From positions 144,601,665 through 144,665,664 of the forward strand of contig JALIGW010000003.1 of assembly GCA_023053685.1 (NCBI GenBank): a DNA stretch of 64,000 nt, given 5' to 3'. The translations under genes and the position numbers were made by a program. Shown here in pieces: positions 1 to 11,300 of the stretch (its first letter is position 1; each line of letters begins with the position of its first letter). The notes beneath the pieces were generated by a model. That model had not been told where the DNA came from. It ran no database searches and was given only the letters and a program-made list of their open reading frames with translations. This DNA comes from Diadophis punctatus similis (Eukaryota > Chordata > Lepidosauria > Squamata > Dipsadidae).

Positions 1-780
1 TGAAATAAAGAAAATGGAATGACTTTTTGACTCACCCTCGTAGATTACTTCATCCTCTCTCATCCAAACCCTAAATACCTTGCTGCCATTAGCCACAGTT
101 GCATTCAGTGCAGCGGTTGGTTGCTCCTGGTTCGGACCAGTTCTTAGAACCTGTAGCTGAGGCGGCGGCGGGAGGCTCTGCCCACCCACCCGGGACGCTT
201 CTGTGCATGTGCAGAAACATCGCACTTGAGCGCACGCATGAACTGGTGGCAAACTAATTTAGAACCCACCACTGATTCAGTGTCTTCAAACATATGGAAT
301 CCCAATAAACTATGATAAATCAATGCCTGAACCTGTACAGGACATTCATTACATTGGCTACCGAATTACTGACAGGACTCTAGGTATTCCTAAAGAATAT
401 CAAGAAAAAAGTTCCAACATTCTAAAAGAAATTGATTGTAAGAAAAGGTATGATTGGAAAAGAATACAATGCTTGGTAGGGCATTTAAACTTTCTTGCTA
501 GTTTTTCTTCCTTTCAATGGTCTTTTCTAATCCCTCTGTATGCTATATGTAATAAGTCTGATGAACAATTTTCCAAATAGTATTAATAGTTATTGTTAAA
601 AATTATTAAAACATTGACCCACAGAGCTAGTGTTGATTTAAGAACATCGAATAGTGTTGTAATGAAATTCAAACAATCTAGACCAATCTGTGTACAAGAA
701 CTATTGATTTGTTTACTTTGTTATTCATTATCAACCTCATGTTGTATTTTCTGATAGCATGTTTGTTGTCCAGAGATGCT
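1..780 (+). pseudogene. Endogenous hepadnavirus polymerase (P) fragment: end of RT, thumb and RNase H
   Basis: Remnant of a hepadnaviral polymerase, the protein-primed reverse transcriptase of this virus family. Seen: with the 111-274 insertion and one target copy set aside, one frame is open from 31 to 580. It has a V-D-Y-F-I-L stretch at 40-57 where the catalytic YxDD motif is expected (decayed to L-V-D-Y), then a YGIPIN..KS stretch, a GY-I-T..LGIP stretch, and a DWK...VGHLNFLASF...PLYA block at 458-545 that reads like the hepadnaviral thumb/connection region. After a stop at 578-580 and an apparent deletion, a second open stretch from about 607 to 753 carries T-S-N-S-V-V, like the RNase H motif with an acidic residue replaced by Ser. 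The fragment runs off the left edge, so the surface gene overlapping the RT, if present, lies outside. Family call is inference from motif order; DIRS or retroviral RT were the alternatives and fit worse. Confidence 0.82.
111..274. mobile_element. hAT-type miniature element inserted in the viral polymerase
   Basis: Terminal inverted repeats of the family (CAGcGGTtGGTTgC ... GAACCCACCACTG) are flanked by a perfect 8-bp duplication ATTCAGTG at 103-110 and 275-282, the hAT signature. Internal sequence has the family's inverted GAACC/GGTTC pairs and a CTTCTGTGCATGTGCAGAA palindrome. No coding capacity. It interrupts the hepadnaviral RT frame, and the frame is continuous on both sides once element plus one target copy (172 bp) is discounted, so it inserted after endogenisation. 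Confidence 0.9.
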
Positions 781-1005
781 TTGATCATTCTGCCTGCCTT
801 TTGCCACCTGAGGTCAAAGATACTGCTAGTAGCTACACCCTTCTCCTATTTAAGACTTGGGTGCCCAAGCTCACTTAGATTTAGAGCCCCCTCCTTCGGA
901 GCAATTCAGACTGTATTCTCTATGTCCATAGGCTTTCTGTGGCTTTTCTGTACTAGTCTGTAAGTGCCTTTAAGTGTGATTCTCTCTTCGATGTAAATGT
1001 CACTC

Positions 1006-1011
1006 TATAAA
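1006..1011 (+). promoter_or_regulatory. Putative hepadnaviral TATAAA poly(A) signal
   Basis: TATAAA lies nine bases downstream of the putative core ATG. Hepadnaviruses use a TATAAA-type poly(A) signal just inside or next to the core gene, so the position supports the viral assignment. Activity is not implied. Confidence 0.5.
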
Positions 1012-1092
1012 ACTACTAAAGAACATGCATTTGAAGCATGCAACTTCATGCCTAATTATTTCTTTCCTCCTGTTCTTGATACATTGCAGATG

Positions 1093-1696
1093 GCATGGGA
1101 TATATCACCAGACATGATCTGGTGCAAAATGCAGCTGCGAGTGCTGTGGTGGGTGTTTCAAGGTACACCCACGTAACACCTATACTCCGCCAGCTGCATT
1201 GGCTGCCCATTGGTCTTCGGGTACAATTCAAGGTGCTGATCATCATCTTTAAAGCCCTACATGGCTTAGGACCAGGCTATCTCCGGGACCGCATTCTGCC
1301 GCATAAATCCCTCCGACCGGTCAGGTCCCACAGAGTGTGTCTTCTCCAGGTCCCGTGAGCCAAACAATGCCAACTGGTGGGGCCTAGGGGGAGGGCCTTC
1401 TCTGTAGGGGCCCCCGCTCTCTGGAACCAACTTCCTCCAGGGATCCGAATCATCCCCACCTTGCTGGCCTTCAGAAAAGCCATTAAGACATGGCTCTTCT
1501 TGCAGGCGGGGTGAGTTTGAGACGATTCTATATCTGATGTCTCCCCCATGTATGTATGGTGTGTATTTATATATTTCTTAACTGTTTTTAAGGTGTTTTT
1601 AATGATTTGGAGTTTTTATAAAATGTTGTACGCTGCCCTGAGTCCTCAGGGAGTAGAGCGGCATAGAAAAACTACCAAATAAATAAATAAATAAAT
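1093..1696 (+). mobile_element. L2-like LINE fragment (3' end of ORF2 plus tail)
   Basis: The stretch 1095-1358 reads as the C-terminal part of a LINE ORF2 (TPILRQLHWLPIGLRVQFK, LGPGYLRDR). After a frameshift near 1358 it continues as RRAFSVGAPALWNQLPPG and AFRKAIKTWLF to a stop near 1510. The 3' end GTAGAGCGGCATAGAAA followed by (AAAT)n at 1677-1694 is the usual L2-clade tail. 5'-truncated. It lies inside the viral core gene, so it is younger than the viral integration. No convincing target duplication was found, though GAT occurs on both sides. Confidence 0.8.
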
Positions 1697-2524
1697 GATA
1701 ATACAACTGATAAAGGAGAATTAATTGAGAAACATTGGATTGCAGCTGCCCAATCCTATCAGGAATTGTGGTTGCTTGCCCCTATAGTTGCTTCTTTAAC
1801 AATTATAGTGGACATATCAATTGCAGATAATCGATCAGCATGTACCAGGCCTCCAAGTCGTATGTTGTATGTCATATGTCTTATTATGGCACTGAGGCTG
1901 ATCAATTCTAATCCATCACTATCCCCTCATTATTCAACTGCTAGTGGAGTTCAAATAGGTGATCAGCCCCTGGTCAAAGATGATTGGCCTCCAGTTAAGA
2001 GTATCTCTATTCCCGAGTACCTGCCCCACTCCTGAGTGGGTCACTAGCTATATCAGGAGAACTGATGAAGCACTGCGCATGCTTGGAGATTGGCATCTTC
2101 CTGCTAGACAGTTCCAATTAATTCAACCTGATCTGCTTTTTACAATATCCACTCTGCAAGTTATCAAAGCCTCCTTAAGTAATGTAATGAAAGAGAACCA
2201 CCGAATTTTATGGTACCAGACCAACGTTCTCCTCTGTGGAGAATGAGCAATATTATCTTATCTTGCTCATTTAAGAACTTGGCTGGCTACGCCTGAGGGA
2301 TACAGGGGAACTGTCCCTACAATAGAAGTAGTTTTTGAACATAGTTGCATATCAGGAATTGGAGGGCCTACTGCCACAAGAACTTCTAGAAATCCTGGAA
2401 AATCTTCACAATAGGTGAGTAGCACAAAAACCAAGATGTTTTATGTTTCCAGATTCAGACTCCCCCCCTCTCCTAGAAAGAGGTTTAAATCCAAATCCTC
2501 AGAAAAAACAAAAACCTCGTAGAA

Positions 2525-3620
2525 AGTTGAAGAACCTGTCAGGATTATATTAAAACCTGGAAAATCCATATAATCCTGATTGGCAGATTCCAGATTTAAG
2601 ACCTACACATTTGGACAAAAACATAAAGCGTGAAATACCTGTGAGAAATTGAGACTTGATCTTACCCATTAGGTTTTGGCCAAAAAGGATTAAGCATTCT
2701 CAGGCAGTCACTAATAAATATGTTGACCATGAGGTTGATCATCAACTAAAAGTAAAAGAGTATCTAAGGCAGTTACATCACAGACATTTTATACCGAAGA
2801 AAGAATGGGCACACTTTTTCATTTATTGGTACCCCTTGTTCTTGGGAACAGTCTTCATTACACCAATGGGGAAGGCTGAAAACTATCAGGCAGCAGCATC
2901 AGAAGGAGTAATATCTCTCCTTCATCGCATCTACCAAAAGTTAGGAAAATGGCTGCAAAATCCACCACCAAAAGCTCTGACACTGGCCCAACAAATAGCA
3001 GAGGCAAAGAATTTGTTTCCTCCAGAGAATCAATTCCTAGCTGAGGCCTTCATCAGTCATGGATAGCAGCTCCAACAGCCAAAATTCAAGGAGACTTGTC
3101 TTCATCACAATGCCCCTTGCTGTTCATCAGGGCTGTAGGACTTTACGTGAACAGGAGTCCAACTTCCAAGTCAAATAAATTGTGGTTTATGCCCTGGAGG
3201 TTTAGCACAACAACTGAGAGAAGAAGACCCCTGTTACACAGAATGGGACAGAACAGAACTGGCTGCCATGAAATGGGACATTTTCAAAAAATAGACTCGA
3301 AATGCCTAGACAATTGGACAATTGGGACATTGAATGAGTCAATCAATCAATTAAGAGAAGGTGTGACTCCAGTGTATGTGATTCCAAAATGTGTCAGCTT
3401 TCCTATTGGCCAGAATTGAACACAGACTTTTGTACACATACTGTATGTCAAATTTGCTGACAGGGTATGCCAGATCTATAATAAAAGAGACCAAGAAGCT
3501 GATCAATCAGAAAAACCTATCAACAAAGGAAGTAATACCAATTCAGAGCCCACCGACCATCCTTGATAACAGATATACAAGTCTTATAAATGGTGGCTGC
3601 CTCAATGAGTCATAGAGAGA
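2525..3620 (+). pseudogene. Endogenous hepadnavirus polymerase: terminal protein domain and spacer/preS region
   Basis: In hepadnaviruses the polymerase frame begins inside the core gene and starts with the terminal protein (TP) domain that primes DNA synthesis; this is the arrangement here. Seen: stops at about 2566 and 2649, then an open frame from 2656 to 3066 with LILPIRFWPKRIKHS, KYVDHEVDHQLKVKEYLRQL and a Trp-rich FFIYWYPLF, matching the order of conserved TP blocks. The frame continues with spacer-like sequence (GKWLQNPPPKALTLAQQ) to a stop at 3064. From 3096 to 3615 two further short frames probably represent spacer/preS sequence, including a KWWLPQ-like stretch near 3590. The right boundary is uncertain; nothing viral is recognisable past about 3620. 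The order RT, RNase H, core, TP, spacer means the circular genome was opened within the polymerase gene. Confidence 0.75.
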
Positions 3621-4733
3621 GATTTCTCTGGCATCAACATCTGTTTCAAAGCATTTCTCAAAGGCCTTGCATAGTCCTATCAAATACCGGCAAATTCCAC
3701 ATGTGATCATCATCAGGTCACGTGATTCCTTAAATTGGTTCTATGACAAAATTTAATTCTATGTTATAAAATTTGAGCTGTTCCATTCATCCTCCCACAA
3801 TTTTCTCTCACAGCCTTAGTATTTAGCAGTTTACTATAATCACCAACCATAACAGTTCTTATGGTCTTAGTTGTTCAAACTAAGAAATTCCATTAACTTC
3901 TTGTTGTTTATGTCAAACTTGCACAGAAAGTATATACATGCTTAAAGCATATAATTTCTGTCAAATTTGCCCTCAAAATTAATTTCAATTATTGTGTTGA
4001 TTTCTATTTTTCAGAATCAGTGAGATGCTATTGGTACTGTAGTTTCTATTAGAAGAGATGGCATTGGTGGTAATAGTGGTGGTAATCACATACCGGTAAT
4101 CAAATAATTAAGTTTGTGTTAAAAGTTCTGATCCTCATGACTCCATTTTGGACCATAGAGAGTGAGAATACCATCTCAACTGTTTATAAGAACTAGCTTG
4201 CTGGTTTTTCCAAAGGCAACAGAATTTACATTTAGAATAACTTTTCAACCTCTCAACATTCAGGCACATATTTTGTTTTCAAGGCATAGTTTGCCACCAT
4301 GACAAGCAATTGTACTTTCAGACACCTTTGTATAAAATGTTGAGGATGGCTGATATCACAGCCTCATGGGGAAATATATATTTCCCCTGAAAAGGTGCTA
4401 TCAAATAACAAGACTGAGGTATCACTTCTTATCAATGGTAAACTATGTTTTCAAAAAGTAAAAAAAAAGAAGGGACTTGTGTTCTGATAGGGGTTAAAAT
4501 GTAAGTTTTTTTTGTGGTTTTACAAAAAGAAAAAATTGGCTTCTCTTTTGAAAGACACTGACTACAAGGAAAATGGCTGGTGCAAAGTTTCCTCAACCAG
4601 GAAGATTGCATTGGCTATAAGTATATATAATAGTATCCTATTAAAAGCCACCAGAAGCAAGGACTAATTTAGAAATATTATTGAAGGAAGATTGTTTATA
4701 TATTGGTCTTTATATAAGAAGCTTTATTTAGAA
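3621..4733. other. Unassigned AT-rich sequence
   Basis: No credible coding region and no recognised repeat. It may hold a further decayed piece of the viral copy, but I see no diagnostic motif. Confidence 0.6.
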
Positions 4734-5651
<918 letters not shown>

Positions 5652-5659
5652 ATTTAGAA

Positions 5660-6728
5660 CATGTGATTTCTAACCTAGTATAAATAAATATTTTCAAAGA
5701 CAGAGCCAATTCAAGGAATCAGGCGGACATAACCATAATGATTCAACTTAAAAAAAAATCTTTGCACCATCAAGGTTACATCGCTACCACTGTTGACAGC
5801 AACAGGAGTGAGTTTGCTCTTATTAATTATATTCTACAACTGAACTGATTCCAGAAGAAATTGTATCATGAGGACTTCCAGACATCAGCCTTATCTTTAA
5901 GGCAAGTGCTTTAAGGACCAGTGATCCACATCAGTTTCATTAGTGGCTTTGGTCCAGTTTTAATTAGGTGATGATCCGTATATTATAGTGTGCTTAATAA
6001 GAGGGTAATAGTGATTATATGGATACTGCTGTTTTCCTCAAATATTATGCTTATGATGTTCTTCATTAAGCCCTGGGCTTTTCTGGGTCACCTCCATTTT
6101 AAGTGGGAAAGTAGGTAAGAATGTTAAAGTTCATTGAAAAGGAGATCATTGTAGCAGCAACCCTCCGAGCATTATGACATATAGCTACAACCTACCTTTT
6201 TTTTCTTTGTGTGAGTTGGATACCCAAATTTCTCCCTGTAATTAACTGTAGACTAAGGGCCCATTAAGATGGCAGGTGATAGCCCCTGGCTGCAGATTAC
6301 TGGCATATGCATGGCCTTGGAAAGATTAGAAGACCAGTAAAAATCATTTCGGTGTGTATGCTGTGTGAGACTAAGATGTGCTGGAGAGAGAAAAGACAAA
6401 TGGAAGGTCAGAGCAAAGAGGATAGAAGATTTGATGGCTTTAATCAAGAGATTTTTATCTACAGTTTTAACCATGTAATAGCCAATAAAGGAACGAATTA
6501 ACAAAAGAATTACTAGAGTGGATTAAAGTAGTAACTCAAGATAATAATTCCATAATCATCTTCCTTTAAAAAAAGGGGGGGGGTAGGAAAATTATCAGAA
6601 TTATCAGAACTGTTTTACTCAGAAGAAAGTGCCATTAATTTAATCTTGGCTGATTTCAAAGCACTGAGATTGTCTAGTTTGTATTCAAATGGGCATCCCT
6701 AAAAAGTTGTCTACAGAGCAGAAAAATA
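5660..6728. other. Unassigned AT-rich sequence
   Basis: No gene or recognised mobile element; only short A and G runs near 5745 and 6567-6582. Confidence 0.6.
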
Positions 6729-6992
6729 CCGTATTTTTCGGAGTATAAGACGCACCTTTTTACCCCAAAGAAGAGGGTGAAAATTTGGGTGCGTCTTATA
6801 CACTGAATGTAGCCCTACCCACCCACCAGCCCCCACCCTTCGAAGGTTTTCGGCCTTCGTGTATCACATTTTTGGCCGGTTCCAGCCATATTACTACACC
6901 ATTTGGTTCAGAATACTTTTTTCCTTGCTTTCCTCCTCTAAAATCTAGGTGCGTCCTATATTCCGGTGCGTCCTATACTCCGAAAAATACGG
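6729..6992. mobile_element. Mariner-like miniature element (TA target)
   Basis: Inverted repeats of about 28 bp, CCGTATTTTTCGGAGTATAA... and ...ATACTCCGAAAAATACGG, flanked by TA on both sides (6727-6728 and 6993-6994). There is a second internal copy of the GGTGCGTC(T/C)TATA motif near each end. 264 bp, no coding capacity. Confidence 0.85.
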
Positions 6993-7163
6993 TAATCTAG
7001 AAGAAGGCAATGGCAAAACTATGGGATATCTCCAGGAAGGACCCCTTACCTTTTTAAAGACTAAAATCAAATTACTTTATGTGTTGGCAAATAAATCCTT
7101 TAGGAAATGTTTCCTCCAATGCAAGACATACACATCTTCAGGATTTCTATGAGGGGAGGGGAG

Positions 7164-7384
7164 CAGGGATGAAATCCAGCAGGTTCTGACAGGTTCTGGA
7201 GAACCGGTAGTGGAAATTTTGAGTAGTTCAGAGGACCGGAAAATACCACCTCTGGCTGGCCCCAGAGTGGGGTGGGAATGGGAATTTTGGAGTATCCTTC
7301 CCCTGCCATGCCCACCAAGCCACACCATGCCCACCAAGCCACGCCCACAGAACCAGTAGTAAAAAAAATTGGATTTCACCACTG
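7164..7384. mobile_element. hAT-type miniature element, GGATTTCACC subfamily
   Basis: Ends CAGGGATGAAATCC ... GGATTTCACCACTG with near-perfect 8-bp flanks GAGGGGAG (7156-7163) and GAGAGGAG (7385-7392). Internal hallmarks are GAACCGGTAGTGG and the CCACGCCCACAGAACC block also seen at 19636, 37958 and 40658. Confidence 0.85.
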
Positions 7385-7392
7385 GAGAGGAG

Positions 7393-7853
7393 GTTACGAT
7401 ATTGGGGGCGACTGTAACTGTAATGTATGTAGGTAGGTAGCATAGGACACAACCATCTATCTGTGCATTTTTCTTGTAGGTATGGGTTGTTGCTTAGTGT
7501 CAAGCTCCATTTTAGAAAGTCAGTCGATATGTTTGCTGCTTTGTTTTAGGGTTGTTGGTTTTTTTAGCAATACTACCTAAATGGACATAATTATTTTGAG
7601 TAATTCGTAGTTTATTTTAATTGATTGGTTCCCTCCGATGTTTTAATTGTTGAAAGTCACACGGAATCATATCATTAACCTATAGATAGGTACCTATATA
7701 AACTATATTAATTAATATTTCTCAAATTTCTTGTAGGGAGCCTAGGATAGAATATGAAACACTGGCTCCCTCTGAACAACACCTTGTGAAGATGGTCGAA
7801 CTGAGCTTTGGTGGATGATCTCTGCCATAGTCCAAAATGTTAGTGGTTATACA
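7393..7853. other. Unassigned sequence
   Basis: No gene or recognised element seen. Confidence 0.6.
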
Positions 7854-8222
7854 CAGAGGTAGGTTGCTCCCGGTTCAGACTGGTTCTATAGAACCGGTAG
7901 CGGGAATTCCCCCCTGTTCGCCGAACCGGGAGTGATTGCCAGTTGGCCACGACCCCGAACTGGCTCTAATGGCAGCACCTATGGTCGTGTTCAGCGAGCG
8001 GAGGGAAATTCTCGGTTCAGCGAGCGGGGGAAATTCACACTACCAGTTCTATAAATGGCGCCGCCATCTTGTTTTCTATAGAAGGCGCCGCCATCTTGTT
8101 TTTGGCTTCTGCGCATGCACAGAAGCTTGGTTTTTGGCACTGCGCATGCGCACTCGCGCAACATGGCCACACGGTGCTGGAGGTAGCAAACTGGCGGCGA
8201 GGTAAATTAGAACCCACCCCTG
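7854..8222. mobile_element. hAT-type miniature element, GAACCGG/CCGGTTC subfamily
   Basis: Ends CAGAGGTAGGTTGC ... GAACCCACCCCTG, flanked by GTTATACA / GTTATAAA (7846-7853, 8223-8230). Contains duplicated GGCGCCGCCATCTTG blocks and CTGCGCATGC palindromes. Confidence 0.88.
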
Positions 8223-8396
8223 GTTATAAATATTAACCACTTATATATGGCTTCAATGAATATGTCAACCATTATAAGACCGTATATTCATTGGCTAAAA
8301 AGCAAGGGCTAGAAAAGTGACTACTATATATGTGGATTATACAATTTATTTTAAGGGATCTCAGGGATTGCTTTTTTTGTCTTATCTTCTAGAAGG

Positions 8397-11300
8397 GTTA
8401 GGTCTCCATGAATTTGTTGAGCAAAATATACATCACCAATGGATTCGATGTATATAACCAAGGCTATGGTTAGGAAAATGAATGGTTTTTTAGTTTGCCT
8501 TATTTACGTTTCCTGGCAAAATACATGCGAAAATCCCATTCAGGAAAAATCCACTTAGGGTTAGGGTTAGGCCTCCATGAATTCGGAGAAAAAACTGGAC
8601 ATCACCAATGGATTCAGAGCCCAAGGGTATGGTTAGGAAGATTCATGGTTTTTGAGTTGCCCTTATTTAGGTTTCATGGAAAAATACATGGAAAAATCCC
8701 ATTCGGGAAAAATCCACTTTGGGTTAGGGCTAGGCCTCCATTAATTCGGCGAACACACTGGACATCGCCAATGGATTCAGAGCCCAATGGTATGTTTAAG
8801 AGAGTGCATGGTTTTTGAGTTTGCCTTATTTAGGTTTCCTGGGATTATATATGGGAAAATCCCATTGGGGAAAAATTCACTTAGGGTTAGGGTTTGGTCT
8901 CCATGAATTCGTTGACCAAAATGTACATTGCGAATGGATTTGGAGCCCAAGGGTATGGTTAGGAAGATGCATGGTTTTTGAGTTTGTATTATCTACATTT
9001 CCTGGCAAAATACATGGGAAAATCCCATTCGGGAAAAATCCACTTAGGTTAGGATTAGGTCTCCATTAATTCGGAAAGCAAAATGTACATTGCCAAAGGA
9101 TTCGGAGCTTAAGGGTATGGTTAGGAGGCTGCATTGTTTTTGAGTTTGCCTTATCTACATTTCTTGGCAAAATACATGGGAAAATCCCATTTGGGAAAAA
9201 TCCACTTAGGGTTAGGGTTAGGCCTCCATGAATTCGGAGAGCAAACTGGACATCCCAATGGATTCAGAGCCCAAGGGTATGTTTAGGAGAGTGGGTGGTT
9301 TTTTAGTTTGCCTTATTTCGGTTTCCTGGCAAAATACATGGGAAAATCAAATTCAGGAAAAATCCACTTAGGGTTATGGTTAGTTCTCCATTAATTCGGA
9401 GAGCAAAATGAACATTGCCAATGGATTCGGAGCCCAAGGGTATGGTTAGGAAGATGCATGGTTTTTGAGTTTGCCTTATCTACATTTCCTGGCAAAATAC
9501 ATGGGAAAATCCCATTCGGGAAAAATCCACTTAGGTTAGGATTAGGTCTCCATTAATTCGGAAAGCAAAATGTACATTGCCAAAGGATTCGGAGCTTAAG
9601 GGTATGGTTAGGAGGCTGCATTGTTTTTGAGTTTGCCTTATCTACATTTCTTGGCAAAATACATGGGAAAATCCCATTTGGGAAAAATCCACTTAGGGTT
9701 AGGGTTAGGCCTCCATGAATTCGGAGAGCAAACTGGACATCCCAATGGATTCAGAGCCCAAGGGTATCTTTAGGAGAGTGGGTGGTTTTTTAGTTTGCCT
9801 TATTTCGGTTTCCTGGCAAAATACATGGGAAAATCAAATTCAGGAAAAATCCACTTAGGGTTATGGTTAGTTCTCCATTAATTCGGAGAGCAAAATGAAC
9901 ATTGCCAATGGATTCGGAGCCCAAGGGTATGGTTAGGAAGATGCATGGTTTTTGAGTTTGCCTTATCTACATTTCCTGGCAAAATACATGGGAAAATCCC
10001 ATTCGGGAAAAATCCACTTAGGGTTAGGGTTAGGCCTCCATGAATTTGGAGAGCAAACTGGACATCGCCAATGTTTTCAGAGCCCAAGGGTATGTTTAGG
10101 AGAGTGGGTGGTTTTTTAGTTTGCCTTATTTCGGTTTCCTGGCAAAATACATGGAAAAATCCCATTCAGGAAAAATCCACTTAGGGTTAGGGTTAGGTCT
10201 CCATTAATTCAGAGAGCAAAATGAACATTGCCAATGGATACGGAGCCCAAGGGTATGGTTAGGAAGATGCATGGTTTTTGAGTTTGCCTTATCTACATTT
10301 CCTGGCAAAATACATGGGAAAATCCTATTTGGGAAAAATCCACTTAGGGTTAGGGTTAGGTCTCCATTAATTCAGAGAGCAAAATGAACATTACCAATGG
10401 ATTTGGAGCCCAAGGGTATGTTTAGGAGAGTGTGTGGTTTTTCAGTTTGCCTTATTTAGGTTTCCTGGCAAAATACATGGGAAAAGCCCATTGGGGAAAA
10501 ATCCACCTAGCGTTAGGGTTAGGTCTCCATTAATTCAGAGAGCAAAATGAACATTGCCAATGGATACGGAGCCCAAGGGTATGGTTAGGAAGATGCATGG
10601 TTTTTGAGTTTGCCTTATCTACATTTCCTGGCAAAATACATGGGAAAATGCCATTCGGGAAAAATCCACTTAGGGTTAGGGTTAGGCCTCCATGAATTTG
10701 GAGAGCAAACTGGACATCGCCAATGTTTTCAGAGCTCAAGGGTATGGTTAGGAGAGTGCGTGGTTTTTGAGTTTGCCTTATTTAGGTTACCTGGCAAAAT
10801 ACATGGTAAAATCCCATTGGGGAAAAATTCACTTAGGGTTAGGGTTAGGTCTCCACGAATTCGTTGACCAAAATGAACATTGCCAATGGATTCGGAGCCC
10901 AAGGGTATGGTTAGGAGGCTGCATGGTTTTTGAGTTTGCCTTATTTACGTTTCCTGGCAAAATAAAGGACAAAATCCCATTCGGGAAAAATCCACTGAGG
11001 GTTAGGGTTAGGCCTCCATGAATTTGGAGAGCAAATTGGACATCACCAATGGATTCAGAGCCCAACGGTATGTTTAGGAGAGTGCGTGGTTTTTGAGTTT
11101 GCCTTATTTAGGTTTCCTGGCAAAATACATGGGAAAATCCCATTCGGGAAAAATCCACTTAGGGTTAGGGTTAGGTCTCCATGAATTCGTTGACCAAAAT
11201 CTACATCGCCAATGGATTTGGAGCCCAAGGGTATGGTTAGGAAGATGCATGGTTTTTGAGTTTGCTTTATTTACATTTCCTGGCAAAATACATGGGAAAA

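Larger units (their letters stand above)
997..2522 (+). pseudogene. Endogenous hepadnavirus core (capsid) gene, split by an L2-like LINE
   Basis: Core protein forms the viral capsid. Seen: an ATG at 997 opens a frame with N-Y-F-F-P-P at about 1050-1067, as expected near a hepadnaviral core N-terminus. A TATAAA poly(A)-type signal sits just inside the frame at 1006-1011, the position typical of the family. The frame is cut near 1092 by a LINE fragment and resumes at about 1697. A frameshift near 2025 leads to a second frame with ILWYQTNVLLCGE, a stop at 2244, then YLAHLRTWLATPEGYRG (2254-2304), the most diagnostic block of the core C-terminal half. Past a second stop at 2412 a Ser/Arg/Lys-rich tail (SPRKRFKSKSS) ends at 2522, resembling the nucleic-acid-binding tail. 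Without the LINE the gene would be about 300 codons, nearer the long core of avian-type viruses than the mammalian type. Non-functional. Confidence 0.85.

Noticed and set aside
323..580. DIRS or LTR-retrotransposon RT as source of this frame
   Set aside because: VG.LNF alone would fit DIRS, but the PLYA block, and especially the core and terminal-protein regions downstream, fit a hepadnavirus only.
709..1020. LTR with TATA box
   Set aside because: TATTTAAG and TATAAA suggested an LTR, but no second copy or target duplication exists and the region fits the hepadnaviral RNase H end and core start.
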